A stretch of 64,000 nucleotides of DNA, taken from positions 1,736,001-1,800,000 of the forward strand of contig NZ_CP154262.1 in assembly GCF_039529835.1 (NCBI RefSeq). The letters are read 5' to 3'. This stretch comes from Arthrobacter sp. TMP15 (GTDB lineage Bacteria > Actinomycetota > Actinomycetes > Actinomycetales > Micrococcaceae). The translations under genes were made by a program, and so were the position numbers. Positions 29,921 to 39,170 of this stretch are shown one piece after another (positions within the stretch are counted from its first letter, which is position 1; every line of letters begins with the position of its first letter). The notes under the pieces were generated by a model. It saw only the letters and a list, made by a program, of their open reading frames with translations. It was not told where the DNA came from and did no database searches.

Positions 29921-31395
29921 TGACGGATCAATTAGCGCAGGATGTAGGCGCGAAGACTGCTGTCGAAGACACCACAATTACCCACATCCTCGAGGCAAAC
30001 CCGGAACTGGAAGGCTTGGGAAACTACGCCTTCGGCTGGTCGGATAAAAACGAGTCCAGCGACAATGCCCGCCGTGGCATCAGCGAGGAAGTAGTCCGCG
30101 ACATCTCGGCCAAAAAGGGCGAGCCACAGTGGATGCTGGACATGCGGTTGAAGGGGCTAAAGTACTTCGACCGTAAGCCCATGCCGACATGGGGTGCTGA
30201 CCTCTCCGGCATTGACTTCGATAACATCAAGTACTTCGTGCGCTCCACGGAAAAGCAGGCGACTACGTGGGAGGAGCTGCCGGAAGATATCCGCAACACC
30301 TACGAAAAGTTGGGCATCCCCGAAGCTGAACGCAACCGTCTGATCGGTGGCGTGACGGCCCAATATGAGTCCGAAGTTGTCTACCACCAGATCCGCGAGG
30401 ATTTGGAAGAGCAGGGTGTTATCTTCACTGACACCGATACAGGATTGCGTGATTACCCTGAACTCTTCCAGGAGTACTTCGCCACCATGATTCCGATCGG
30501 TGATAACAAGTTTGCTTCGCTGAATACAGCAGTATGGTCTGGCGGTTCATTCGTGTATGTTCCCCCGGGCGTTCAGGTGGAAATACCTCTTCAGGCCTAC
30601 TTCCGCATCAATACCGAGAACATGGGCCAGTTTGAGCGCACGCTCATCATCGCTGATGAGGGAAGCTACGTTCACTACATTGAGGGTTGCACGGCACCGG
30701 TCTACACAACCGACTCACTGCACTCCGCTGTCGTGGAGATCGTGGTTAAGAAGAACGCTCGCGTTCGGTACACCACCATCCAGAACTGGTCCAACAACGT
30801 GTATAACTTGGTGACAAAGCGCGCCATTGCACATGAGGGCGCCACCATGGAGTGGGTTGACGGCAATATCGGCTCGAAGGTCACCATGAAGTACCCGGCC
30901 GTTTATTTGGTCGGCGAGCATGCCAAGGGTGAGACCCTCTCGGTTGCATTTGCGGGCCCGGGCCAGCATCAGGACACCGGATCCAAGATGGTCCACATTG
31001 CGCCAAACACGCAGTCTTCGATCATCTCCAAATCTGTTGCCCGAGGTGGCGGACGCTCTGCGTACCGTGGTTTGGTGCAAATCCGTGAAGGTGCAAACCA
31101 CTCGGCCAACACTGTTCGTTGCGACGCATTGTTAGTTGACACCATTTCTCGCTCAGATACTTACCCCTACGTTGACGTTCGTGAAGACGATGTCTCCATG
31201 GGGCACGAGGCAACAGTCTCGAAGGTCAGTGAGGAGCAGCTGTTCTACCTGCAGTCCCGCGGTATGCCAGAAGACGAGGCCATGGCCATGATCGTTCGTG
31301 GCTTCATCGAGCCGATTGCCAAGGAACTGCCCATGGAATACGCCCTCGAATTGAACCGCCTGATTGAACTGCAGATGGAAGGGGCCGTCGGCTAA
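29920..31395 (+). CDS. sufB: Fe-S cluster scaffold subunit SufB
   Basis: Scaffold subunit of the SufBCD complex, 491 residues. The C-terminal half forms the right-handed beta-helix common to SufB and SufD, with the conserved blocks EGCTAP and [15 protein letters not shown] and the terminal [20 protein letters not shown] 29920 overlaps the sufR TGA; AAAGG lies just upstream. An in-frame GTG three bases before is possible but less well placed. Contains no intein, unlike the mycobacterial homologue. Confidence 0.96.
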   Translation: MTDQLAQDVGAKTAVEDTTITHILEANPELEGLGNYAFGWSDKNESSDNARRGISEEVVRDISAKKGEPQWMLDMRLKGLKYFDRKPMPTWGADLSGIDFDNIKYFVRSTEKQATTWEELPEDIRNTYEKLGIPEAERNRLIGGVTAQYESEVVYHQIREDLEEQGVIFTDTDTGLRDYPELFQEYFATMIPIGDNKFASLNTAVWSGGSFVYVPPGVQVEIPLQAYFRINTENMGQFERTLIIADEGSYVHYIEGCTAPVYTTDSLHSAVVEIVVKKNARVRYTTIQNWSNNVYNLVTKRAIAHEGATMEWVDGNIGSKVTMKYPAVYLVGEHAKGETLSVAFAGPGQHQDTGSKMVHIAPNTQSSIISKSVARGGGRSAYRGLVQIREGANHSANTVRCDALLVDTISRSDTYPYVDVREDDVSMGHEATVSKVSEEQLFYLQSRGMPEDEAMAMIVRGFIEPIAKELPMEYALELNRLIELQMEGAVG

Positions 31396-32712
31396 ATGAC
31401 CGAGCTCAAGCAAGAACACGAAACAGAGTCAAAAGTATGGTCGCAGGACTTCATTAAGGGCATGACCGAGGAGGGCGAAAGCCTTTCCGAGATCAATCCC
31501 GAGTCCGGTCCCCTTGGTGGCAGTGCTGCCAAAGCACACAGCCACGGCGGCGACAGCCATGGTGGTGGGGTAGGGATTCCCGACAGCTCACGTGCAGGCC
31601 GCAAGACCTCATACAAGCTCGCCGACTTCCCTGCTATCACTGGCCGCGAAGAAGACTGGCGCTTCACACCGCTCAAGCGCCTGCGTGGCCTTGACCGCGT
31701 GGGTATCAAGGGCCAAGAGCTTAGCGGCCCAGGCCCTCTGGTAGTAGTCTCCGGCCCCGACGAAGTCACAGTTGAGACTGTTGGGCGCGATGATTCACGC
31801 ATCGGTTGCGCCGGCATTCCCGAGGATCGCGTATCCGCGGCCGCCTGGGAGAACTTCAAGGAAGCCACTGTTGTTACTCTGCCTGCAGAATTCGCAGGCA
31901 CCGCAGATAATCTCACCACTTTGACCCTGACGGGTCAGGGAGACTCACCAGCGGCAGCCCACATAGTGGTTGTGGCGAAGAAATTTGCAACAGGCGTTGT
32001 TGTCCTTGACCACCGTGGAACAGCTGTTCTCAGTGAAAACGTCGAGGTCCTTGTTGAAGATGGTGCAAACCTCACGGTTGTCAGCATCCAAGACTGGAAC
32101 GACGACGCTGTGCACGCCAGCGCCCAGCACATCAAGGTTGGCCGCGATGCAAAGGTCAAGCACGTAGTCATCAACCTCGGTGGCGATTTGCTGCGCACCA
32201 CACCTGCCGCTCGCTTCACAGGTACTGGAGGTGACGTTGAAATGAATGGGCTCTACTTTGCAGATGCTGGTCAGCACCTTGAGCAGCGCCTCTTTGTGGA
32301 TCACTCCACGAAGCACTGCAAGTCTCGTGTCACGTACAAGGGTGCCTTGCAGGGCGACGGTGCACATGCTGTCTGGATTGGCGATGTTCTCATTCGTGCG
32401 GAAGCCGAGGGCACTGACACCTACGAGCTGAACCGTAACCTGATTCTTACCCAGGGTGCCCGTGCCGACTCCGTGCCCAACTTGGAAATTGAGACTGGTC
32501 TGATTGAAGGGGCTGGACACGCAAGTGCAACCGGTCGTTTCGACGACGAACAGTTGTTCTATCTCCAGGCTCGCGGCATTGAGGAAAGCGTTGCCCGCCG
32601 TCTGGTGGTCCGTGGTTTCTTGAACGAGGTCATCCAGAGCATTCGGGTTCCGGCCCTTGAAGAACGTTTGCGCGAGTCCGTGGAACGCGAATTGGCGGCG
32701 ACACCACAATGA
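31396..32712 (+). CDS. sufD: Fe-S cluster assembly protein SufD
   Basis: Partner of SufB in SufBC2D, 438 residues, beginning directly after the sufB stop. The beta-helix core and the C-terminal block FDDEQLFYLQARGIEESVARRLVVRGF identify it; the quoted part is split by family-conserved Gly and Arg. The N-terminal region holds a His/Gly-rich insert (HSHGGDSHGG) made by a 15-base duplication at 31537-31566; it could bind metal but may be neutral. Confidence 0.93.
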   Translation: MTELKQEHETESKVWSQDFIKGMTEEGESLSEINPESGPLGGSAAKAHSHGGDSHGGGVGIPDSSRAGRKTSYKLADFPAITGREEDWRFTPLKRLRGLDRVGIKGQELSGPGPLVVVSGPDEVTVETVGRDDSRIGCAGIPEDRVSAAAWENFKEATVVTLPAEFAGTADNLTTLTLTGQGDSPAAAHIVVVAKKFATGVVVLDHRGTAVLSENVEVLVEDGANLTVVSIQDWNDDAVHASAQHIKVGRDAKVKHVVINLGGDLLRTTPAARFTGTGGDVEMNGLYFADAGQHLEQRLFVDHSTKHCKSRVTYKGALQGDGAHAVWIGDVLIRAEAEGTDTYELNRNLILTQGARADSVPNLEIETGLIEGAGHASATGRFDDEQLFYLQARGIEESVARRLVVRGFLNEVIQSIRVPALEERLRESVERELAATPQ

Positions 32713-33065
32713 GTGATTCCTCCACGCCCGCCGGAGTCGTTGTCTGCCAAGATGACGAAGTTCAGGTGAAGTCGTCCTTGCTTGTTGAGATTGACGATTA
32801 CCCCATCGCCATTGTGAGGGACTCCTACGGTGAGCTCCACGCAATTGGGGATACCTGCTCACACGCAGAGATCTCCTTGAGCGAAGGCGACGTGGAGGAC
32901 GGCACAATCGAATGCTGGGCACATGGCAGCTCTTTTGATCTTTCATCAGGTCAGCCGCTGACATTGCCAGCCTTCGAACCTGTTCCCGTCTTTGCCCTAG
33001 CCGTTTACGGCAGCGACGTCTATGTGGACGTCACCAACATTCTTAACGGTGTCAGCACGCAGTAG
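32709..33065 (+). CDS. Rieske-type [2Fe-2S] ferredoxin in the suf operon
   Basis: 118 residues. Cluster ligands are C-S-H in GDTCSHAE and C-W-A-H in IECWAHGSSFD, the CXH...CX2H Rieske pattern of small non-haem oxygenase ferredoxins. ATG 32709 overlaps the sufD stop (ATGA), so it is made with SufBD. Its place between sufD and sufC suggests electron supply for cluster assembly or release; this is inference. Confidence 0.9.
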   Translation: MSDSSTPAGVVVCQDDEVQVKSSLLVEIDDYPIAIVRDSYGELHAIGDTCSHAEISLSEGDVEDGTIECWAHGSSFDLSSGQPLTLPAFEPVPVFALAVYGSDVYVDVTNILNGVSTQ

Positions 33066-33106
33066 CGTAGCGACCCGCAAACACACTTTTTAGGAGAAAA
33101 TAGAGT

Positions 33107-33874
33107 ATGTCTACTCTGGAAATCAAGGATCTGCACGTTAGCATCACCACCGAGCAAGGCACCAAGTCGATCCTCAAGGGTGTCAGCTTAACCATCAACA
33201 CCGGCGAAACCCACGCCATCATGGGCCCCAACGGTTCCGGTAAGTCAACGCTCGCGGCAACTATTGCAGGTCACCCGCGTTACACGGTGGACAGTGGATC
33301 CATCACTCTCGACGGCGAAGACGTTCTGACAATGACTGTCGATCAGCGTGCCCGCGCCGGCTTGTTCCTGGCCATGCAGTACCCGGTAGAAATCCCCGGC
33401 GTGACCATGACCAACTTCTTGCGTACCGCAAAGACCGCGATCGACGGCGAAGCCCCCAAGTTGCGTACCTGGACCAAAGACGTCAAGGCTGCCATGGCGC
33501 AGCTGCGGATCGAGCCGGAGTTCGCCGAGCGCAACGTCAACGAAGGTTTCTCCGGTGGCGAGAAGAAGCGTCATGAGATTCTCCAGCTTGAACTGCTCCA
33601 TCCCAAGTTCGCAGTTTTGGATGAGACGGACTCCGGTCTTGACGTTGACGCATTGAAAGTTGTTGCCGAGGGCGTAAACCGTGCAATCGACGCCGGTGGA
33701 CTGGGCACTGTGCTCATCACCCACTACACACGCATCCTGCGTTACATCAAGCCGCAGTTTGTTCACGTGTTCGTCGATGGCACCATCGCAGAACAGGGCG
33801 GCCCGGAACTTGCAGACCGCTTGGAAAATGAAGGCTACGACCGTTTCTTGGTTGCCGAGTCAACACCGGCCTAA
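33107..33874 (+). CDS. sufC: Fe-S cluster assembly ATPase SufC
   Basis: ABC-type ATPase that drives SufBCD, 255 residues. Walker A is GPNGSGKSTL, the signature is GFSGGEKKRHE, Walker B is FAVLDETDSGLD, where Glu-Thr-Asp is typical of SufC, and the switch His is in LITHYTRIL. ATG 33107 with AGGAGAAAAT upstream. Confidence 0.97.
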   Translation: MSTLEIKDLHVSITTEQGTKSILKGVSLTINTGETHAIMGPNGSGKSTLAATIAGHPRYTVDSGSITLDGEDVLTMTVDQRARAGLFLAMQYPVEIPGVTMTNFLRTAKTAIDGEAPKLRTWTKDVKAAMAQLRIEPEFAERNVNEGFSGGEKKRHEILQLELLHPKFAVLDETDSGLDVDALKVVAEGVNRAIDAGGLGTVLITHYTRILRYIKPQFVHVFVDGTIAEQGGPELADRLENEGYDRFLVAESTPA

Positions 33875-33909
33875 ACGCTGCACAACTCAACCATCGCTAA
33901 GAAGGAATC

Positions 33910-34260
33910 ATGACTGACATCAGCGAAACAAGCGCACCCATTGTTGCTGGCCAAACTGACCTCGAAGACGTCGAAGAAGCACTCAAGGACGTCATTGACC
34001 CCGAGCTTGGGGTTAACATCGTTGACTTGGGACTGCTGTACGGCCTGCGGTATGGAGACGACGGCGCCTTGCTGTTGGACATGACGCTCACCACAGCGGC
34101 CTGCCCCTTACAGGACGTCATCGAAGAACAGGTTGAAAACTCACTGAACCCCATTGTGGATGAATGGCGGATCAACTGGGTGTGGATGCCGCCGTGGGGT
34201 CCGGAGAAAATCACGGACGACGGCCGGGATCAGATGCGGGCCTTAGGCTTCAACATCTAA
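33910..34260 (+). CDS. sufT: SufT-like DUF59/MIP18-family protein
   Basis: 116 residues, a single MIP18/DUF59 domain: VIDPELGVNIVDLGLLYG near residue 28 and LTTAACPLQD with the conserved Cys. SufT proteins help mature Fe-S targets under high demand. AAGGA precedes the ATG, and it lies 36 bases after sufC. In many Actinobacteria sufS and sufU stand between sufC and sufT; here they are absent. Confidence 0.88.
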   Translation: MTDISETSAPIVAGQTDLEDVEEALKDVIDPELGVNIVDLGLLYGLRYGDDGALLLDMTLTTAACPLQDVIEEQVENSLNPIVDEWRINWVWMPPWGPEKITDDGRDQMRALGFNI

Positions 34261-34271
34261 GTAGCAAAACC

Positions 34272-34335
34272 AACTCGCAGCAACCAATGAATTGCACGTT
34301 CTCCATGCAATTCATTGGTTGCTGCGAGTTTTTTT
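34272..34335. terminator. Long bidirectional terminator after the suf operon
   Basis: Twenty-five-base arms (34272-34296 and 34306-34330) pair perfectly around a 9-base loop; a run of seven T's (34329-34335) follows, and an A-run with GTAGCAAAA precedes. It serves both the suf operon and the converging peptidase gene. A perfect stem this long is unusual for an intrinsic terminator. Confidence 0.93.
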
Positions 34336-34352
34336 GCTATCCCCGTTCTGGG

Positions 34353-35288
34353 CTATACCTTGGGCACAGAGAAGGTGTCACAGGTGGCTAGATCTCCGCT
34401 CTGGTACCCGGCGTAGAGCCATTTTTGACGCTGTTCACTGGAACCGTGGCTCCACGATTCAGGATTCGTGCCACCGGTAGCGGCCTGCTGGATCCTGTCA
34501 TCGCCCACTGAAGACGCCGCAGACAAGGCATCGTTGAGATCGTCCTGTACTAGGGGCTTCATGAACGGCTCACTGGTTCCCGGCGCTGGTGTTGATGAGG
34601 CATGCCGCATCCAAATCCCCGCATAACAATCAGCTTGTAGTTCGGTACGCACGGCGTTGGACTGGGCTCCAGTGCCCCCTTGCCCGGCACGGTCAAGAGT
34701 CCCCATAAGGTTTTGTATGTGGTGCCCGAACTCGTGTGCCACAACATATTCCTGGGCTAGCGGGCCACCAGAGGAACCAAACTGAGTTTGAAGTTGGACA
34801 AAGAAATCTGGATCGAAATAAGCCTTAGTGTCTCCAGGGCAGTAGAACGGACCAACGGCAGTAGTCGCCTGTCCGCACGCTGTATCTACTCCTCCAGAAA
34901 AGATGACTGTTGTGGGCCTGAGATACTTCACCTCGGATTGGTTTTGGCCGGATATATTCTGAGTCTGTTGAGCAAGATACGCCGGCCAGAATGCGTTGAG
35001 CGAGTTAGCTGTGCCCAGAATTCGGCAGTCGAGGAGGTTGTTGGCGTCCTCTCCGGTTTGACAGCTTTCAAGCGCTGCGCTGCCGGATTGCTCAATCGCC
35101 GGTTGATTCTCCGTTCCCTCAAGCACAGAGGCAAGCAGATCAGGATTAATCCCTAGGAGTGCCCCAATGAGGACCACAATGCCGCCCCCTAAACCAATCC
35201 CGATTTTTCCGCCACGGCCCATTCCGCCACGGCCACGGCGATCCTCCGCCTGAGATGGGTCAAGGCGAGCACCTTCATTAAAAGTCAT
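34353..35288 (-). CDS. Neutral zinc metallopeptidase, YpfJ type
   Basis: About 311 residues. One transmembrane helix near residue 30 (IGLGGGIVVLIGALLGI) after a Gly/Arg-rich cytoplasmic start, then an extracytoplasmic domain with the zinc motif HEFGHHIQNLMG. The family (Zn_peptidase, PF04228) has no well-known substrate. Four cysteines in the outer domain may form disulphides. I use ATG 35288 (MTFNEGARLDP), since the open codons before it are not family-like. Convergent with sufT. Confidence 0.88.
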   Translation of the reverse strand: MTFNEGARLDPSQAEDRRGRGGMGRGGKIGIGLGGGIVVLIGALLGINPDLLASVLEGTENQPAIEQSGSAALESCQTGEDANNLLDCRILGTANSLNAFWPAYLAQQTQNISGQNQSEVKYLRPTTVIFSGGVDTACGQATTAVGPFYCPGDTKAYFDPDFFVQLQTQFGSSGGPLAQEYVVAHEFGHHIQNLMGTLDRAGQGGTGAQSNAVRTELQADCYAGIWMRHASSTPAPGTSEPFMKPLVQDDLNDALSAASSVGDDRIQQAATGGTNPESWSHGSSEQRQKWLYAGYQSGDLATCDTFSVPKV

Positions 35289-35391
35289 GAGAATAGAGTA
35301 GCGCCTGTGGCACATTTTTGAATTAGCCCGGCACGACTGTCTAGAGGCCAGCCACCGGTATCCAGGGCCTAGCCACAGCTACTGCATCCAC

Positions 35392-37152
35392 ATGGAAACC
35401 CGAATCTCCTCTACGATGAAGAGGATGCCTTTCATCGAGAAACTCAAGGACTGGGCTAGTAGTCGTGGCGGCGATTGCGCGCTGGTTGCAGGCGAACAAC
35501 GTTATAGTTTTGCCCAGCTGCTCCAAGCTGCGCAAACTGTTCACAAGGACCCAGCTACTAACCCGGCAATGAACTTGATCCCGGACACTGTCCACGGACT
35601 GGTCCCGGGGACTTCCGTGAGCGCAGATAGTTCAACTGCTGGCCAGCTAGTGGTCGTTGACGCTGCTTCCGGGGCAGACCTGGTGGTCCAATTTTGTGGT
35701 GCTGTCTTCCACTCCCTGACGGCAATGGTACTGGAAAACGGCTGGCCGCTTGCCCTGCGCCAAGACTTGAAAGGTGCAGCAGAGGCCTGGCTAGAAGAAC
35801 GGAACAATGACGTATCGCCGCCGTTCTTACTCGGTCTTTCTTCCGGGACCAGCGGTCTGCCCAAAGCGTTTGTTCGCAACGCCGACTCGTGGGAAACCTC
35901 CTTCGCAAATAGCACGGAGTACTTCGGGCTGGGAACTGAGACGGTGACACTAGCACCCGGGCCGCTGGCTGCCAGCATGAATCTCTATGCTCTGGGCGAG
36001 TCCATCTATGCAGGATCCACTTTCGTCATCCTGCCCAGCTTCAATGCCGATGCTGCTTTATTAGCAATAGCACGCAACAAAGTTAACCGCGTTGTGCTGG
36101 TGCCAACTATCCTTGACCTGCTCGCGGCCCGCGGTTTAGCAACAAAACAAAGCGGGGACGGAATTTCCTCCATTCTTTGCGCAGGTTCTGTGCTGTCTGC
36201 ATCCACTGTGGCATTGGCTCATCAATGGGCACCCAATGCAAAAATACAGCAGTATTATGGTGCCGCAGAACTGGGTTTCGTTGCCGCTTCCACACTAAAA
36301 TTTGCGCCCACAAACTCGATCCTGGCACGGCCCCAGGATTTGAACTTGCCGTCCGCACCAGAGCTCCAAGGTAACTCTTCTCTCGTAGATGTCACTAAAG
36401 GTGCGGTGGTTAGGAAAGCAGGACAGAACAGGAAAGTAGGAGAGGACGCCCCTGCCGGAGTTGGCACAGCATTTCCTAGAGTGGAGATCAGCATTCGGGA
36501 TGAAGTTGGCAACCTCCTACCAGCGGGGCAATCAGGCTATATTTTCGTCAAAAGTCCTTATGTTTGCTGTGGCTACGCATGGGGTGACGATGGGCTGGCC
36601 TTCGGTACTCTCAGAGCTGACAAGCACAGAGTTTCCCCAGCTCCATTGTTCTCTGCTTCATTGTTCTCTGCCCCATTGGGCAGTGGTGATGACGGGCAGT
36701 GGTGCACTGTCCGTGATCAAGGCCATCTTGATTCCCAAGGTGTCCTGCATGTAGCCGGCCGAGCCAGTGACATGATCATCGTGGCCGGCACGAATGTTTA
36801 TCCGCACCATGTTGAGGAAGTCCTGGCGATGGCTGATAACTGTGCCGGTGTGCTCACAATTGTTGTCACAGGTATTGCCGATCCCGTCAGGGGTCAGCGC
36901 GTTGTTGCAGGAATTTACAGCTCTGCAAGCCTCCTGGATGGAGATCACAGCGCCACAGGCAGCACCACGGCAGGTGCGGTTTCCTTCATGGCGGCACTTC
37001 GCCACGTGGCATCAACATTAACAGCGCAGCAACGCCCAACCAGGTACTTTGAAATGTTGGAACTGCCGCTAACTAATAGCGGCAAAATTAGCAGGGCCAT
37101 CCTCTCCCAGTGGATCAACGAAGGGGACACCCGTGCCCAGCGAATTACCTAG
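35392..37152 (+). CDS. AMP-dependent acyl-CoA ligase (ANL superfamily)
   Basis: 586 residues. Core motifs are visible: P-loop LSSGTSGLPKAF, QYYGAAELGF, GRASDMIIVAGTNVYP and the C-terminal catalytic Lys in NSGKISRAI, so it should adenylate a carboxylic acid and load it on CoA. The start is uncertain: ATG at 35392, 35416 or 35425. A PLFSA/SLFSA duplication near residue 420 comes from a 15-base repeat at 36644-36673. The next gene, a thiolase, overlaps by 20 bases, so the pair acts together. Beside bioYMN the pair recalls yhfT-yhfS with yhfU (bioY) in Bacillus subtilis. The natural acid is unknown. Confidence 0.85.
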   Translation: METRISSTMKRMPFIEKLKDWASSRGGDCALVAGEQRYSFAQLLQAAQTVHKDPATNPAMNLIPDTVHGLVPGTSVSADSSTAGQLVVVDAASGADLVVQFCGAVFHSLTAMVLENGWPLALRQDLKGAAEAWLEERNNDVSPPFLLGLSSGTSGLPKAFVRNADSWETSFANSTEYFGLGTETVTLAPGPLAASMNLYALGESIYAGSTFVILPSFNADAALLAIARNKVNRVVLVPTILDLLAARGLATKQSGDGISSILCAGSVLSASTVALAHQWAPNAKIQQYYGAAELGFVAASTLKFAPTNSILARPQDLNLPSAPELQGNSSLVDVTKGAVVRKAGQNRKVGEDAPAGVGTAFPRVEISIRDEVGNLLPAGQSGYIFVKSPYVCCGYAWGDDGLAFGTLRADKHRVSPAPLFSASLFSAPLGSGDDGQWCTVRDQGHLDSQGVLHVAGRASDMIIVAGTNVYPHHVEEVLAMADNCAGVLTIVVTGIADPVRGQRVVAGIYSSASLLDGDHSATGSTTAGAVSFMAALRHVASTLTAQQRPTRYFEMLELPLTNSGKISRAILSQWINEGDTRAQRIT

Positions 37153-38371
37153 CTCCACCTCCGGAACTCCAACCACAACAAGCGATCCCGACACAACAGC
37201 CGTCATCATTGCGGGCAGACGGCTTCCCACAGCGAAAGCAGGGGGTGCCTATAAGAAATACCGGGCCCATGAACTTGCCTCTGTCGTCATTAGAGACCTG
37301 ATTGCCCAATCCGGGATTCCAGTGTCGGAAATTAGTGATGTCATCCTGGGTAATGCTGTAGGTGGAGGTGGCAACGTTGCCCGGCTCGCCGCATTGACGG
37401 CTGGACTTCCGCACACTGTCACAGGACTTACTGTAGACAGGCAGTGTGGTTCGGGTTTGGAAGCCGTGGTGCTGGCCGCCAGACTAGTTCAGGCCGGTGC
37501 GGGGGACCTCTATCTGGCAGGGGGAGTGGAGAGTATCAGCACCGCCCCTGCGCGGGCACACAGGCTGGCTGATGGCGGCCTTGAGTTTTTTGCGCGGGCA
37601 CAGTTTGCGCCCGAGGACATTGGTGATCCAGATGCCGGTCAAGCGGCGGAGAATGTAGCCGCGCACTATGGCATTACACGCCAACGCCAGGACGCCTACG
37701 CCTTAGAGAGCCATGACCGGGCGATCAAGGCGGCGCAGAAAGGGCACTTTGCAGATGAGCTTATCTCCTTCGCCGGACTCCTCGCCGATCAGGGGCCACG
37801 ACCGAACCTTACGCCATCCCTGATGGCCCGCTTTCCCGCCGCTTTTGTACCCGGTGGAACCGTTACTGCAGGGAATTCATGCCCGTACAGTGATGGTGCG
37901 GCTTTGCTGCTTGTTACGTCTCTAACGCGAGCACGAGCAATTGCGAGTCAGCAAAGAATCACCGGAGAAAGTGCACGGGGATTGAAATTTATAGATAGTG
38001 CCGTGCTGGGCAATGAGCCTACCTTGCTCGGAGCTGGAGCCGCTTATTCCACCCGCAAGCTCATGTCCCGCACGGGCCTTAGCCGCAACGGGTTGGCTGC
38101 GGCCCTGGTCGAGTTCAATGAAGCTTTTGCCGCGCAAGTTCTGGCCGTTGCAGATCTTCTCGGAGTAGATCCCGGCATCTTTAACCACGACGGCGGTGCC
38201 TTGGCCTTGGGGCATCCGTACGGGGCATCTGGGGCTGTCCTTGTGACGAGGCTGCTAGCCCGTGCCCGGCGCGGCGCCGATTTAGGCACAGATGCCCTCG
38301 CCATGATCAGCATGGCAGGTGGAATGGGTATTACAGCGCAATTCCAGTGGACTCAGATGCATGACTCGTAG
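37133..38371 (+). CDS. Thiolase-family acyltransferase with altered second catalytic Cys
   Basis: 412 residues, thiolase fold. The nucleophile is C105 in DRQCGSGLEA; FNEAFAAQ and the His in LALGHPYGASGA are present. The C-terminal catalytic Cys, normally in a CIGGG-type loop, is replaced: the loop reads MISMAGGMGI, with Ser (about residue 393) where the Cys should stand. It may therefore be slow or do a different condensation or thiolysis. GTG 37133 with AAGGGGAC upstream, inside the end of the ligase gene. The first 25 residues are a Ser/Thr-rich extension. Confidence 0.88.
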   Translation: MPSELPSSTSGTPTTTSDPDTTAVIIAGRRLPTAKAGGAYKKYRAHELASVVIRDLIAQSGIPVSEISDVILGNAVGGGGNVARLAALTAGLPHTVTGLTVDRQCGSGLEAVVLAARLVQAGAGDLYLAGGVESISTAPARAHRLADGGLEFFARAQFAPEDIGDPDAGQAAENVAAHYGITRQRQDAYALESHDRAIKAAQKGHFADELISFAGLLADQGPRPNLTPSLMARFPAAFVPGGTVTAGNSCPYSDGAALLLVTSLTRARAIASQQRITGESARGLKFIDSAVLGNEPTLLGAGAAYSTRKLMSRTGLSRNGLAAALVEFNEAFAAQVLAVADLLGVDPGIFNHDGGALALGHPYGASGAVLVTRLLARARRGADLGTDALAMISMAGGMGITAQFQWTQMHDS

Positions 38372-38525
38372 AACTAATAGAACTTATAAGCTCAGTAGCC
38401 CCAGATAGACAGCTGCACATCGGTGCCGCCGGGGATCATGTTAGCCTCAGCACTTTTCTACCCACCATCGTCTCTGGAGTCTTCCAGGGACCTAAACTCT
38501 TCAGGGGCTCGGACTCTTGGTTGGG
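38372..38525. other. Intergenic region thiolase / bioN
   Basis: Short gap between converging genes. An 8-bp stem with one G-T pair (38471-38478 / 38483-38490, loop of four) could terminate either operon; no T-run. Nothing else seen. Confidence 0.35.
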
Positions 38526-39170
38526 TTAGCTACTCTCAGGCTCACCGAGACCACGGGCGGCCAAGGCATCACCCGTGGCGCGGGCATAGCCCACTGTGGC
38601 AATGACCACCGGCAGTGAGCGGGCCAGTAGGTTTCTTTCAAGGCCTCGGGCGCGGGCTGCGTCACGGACATCGGCAAAGGCCCCTATGACAAAGGGGATG
38701 CTACGAAGCATCAGCGCCACTGTGAGAGAGAACCGTTCGGGGTCTGCACCAAACCGCTTTAACGGCATCACAAGCGCAGCCAAACCATCCAGGAGCTCGT
38801 CAACGGGTGTTGAGGCCGTCAAAATGTTTGAAGCCAGCACTGTAGCGAGGATCGCGGCAATGACGCTCCATGCGACCCATGGGCCGTGTTGCCACCACTG
38901 GTACCCCATGATCAGCACCAAAAAGATTAGCATCATTCGCACTGCTCGCCACATGCGCTGCCAGCTCAGACCGGCCAAAAAGTGCCCCACCACAACCACA
39001 ACCAAGGTCAGGGTGGTTGTGAGAACGCCAACGCGCGTTGAAACTAACGGGGAGGCTAAACACAGAACGGCGATACTAAAAAGCAGGAGAGCTTTAATGC
39101 CCAGCGACAAGCGGTGAATCACCGAGGTTCCCGGGACATATCCGGCTACTAGAAAGGCCTGTCCGCGCAC
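38526..39170 (-). CDS. bioN: Biotin ECF transporter, transmembrane T component BioN
   Basis: 214 residues, CbiQ/EcfT family: several hydrophobic helices and the two Ala-Arg-Gly-type coupling motifs, seen as DAARARGLE and ALAARGLG, that dock on the ATPase. GTG 39170 overlaps the bioM stop by one base. Last gene of bioY-bioM-bioN. Confidence 0.9.
   Translation of the reverse strand: MRGQAFLVAGYVPGTSVIHRLSLGIKALLLFSIAVLCLASPLVSTRVGVLTTTLTLVVVVVGHFLAGLSWQRMWRAVRMMLIFLVLIMGYQWWQHGPWVAWSVIAAILATVLASNILTASTPVDELLDGLAALVMPLKRFGADPERFSLTVALMLRSIPFVIGAFADVRDAARARGLERNLLARSLPVVIATVGYARATGDALAARGLGEPESS

Noticed and set aside
31945-32964. 339-codon minus-strand frame opposite sufD
   Set aside because: It lies fully antisense to sufD and the Rieske gene, both well supported, and shows no family motifs. 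The same holds for the long minus-strand frame at 1839-2534 inside uvrA.
37133-38371. Pseudogene call for the thiolase
   Set aside because: The frame is intact and the other active-site residues are kept; one substitution is not decay.
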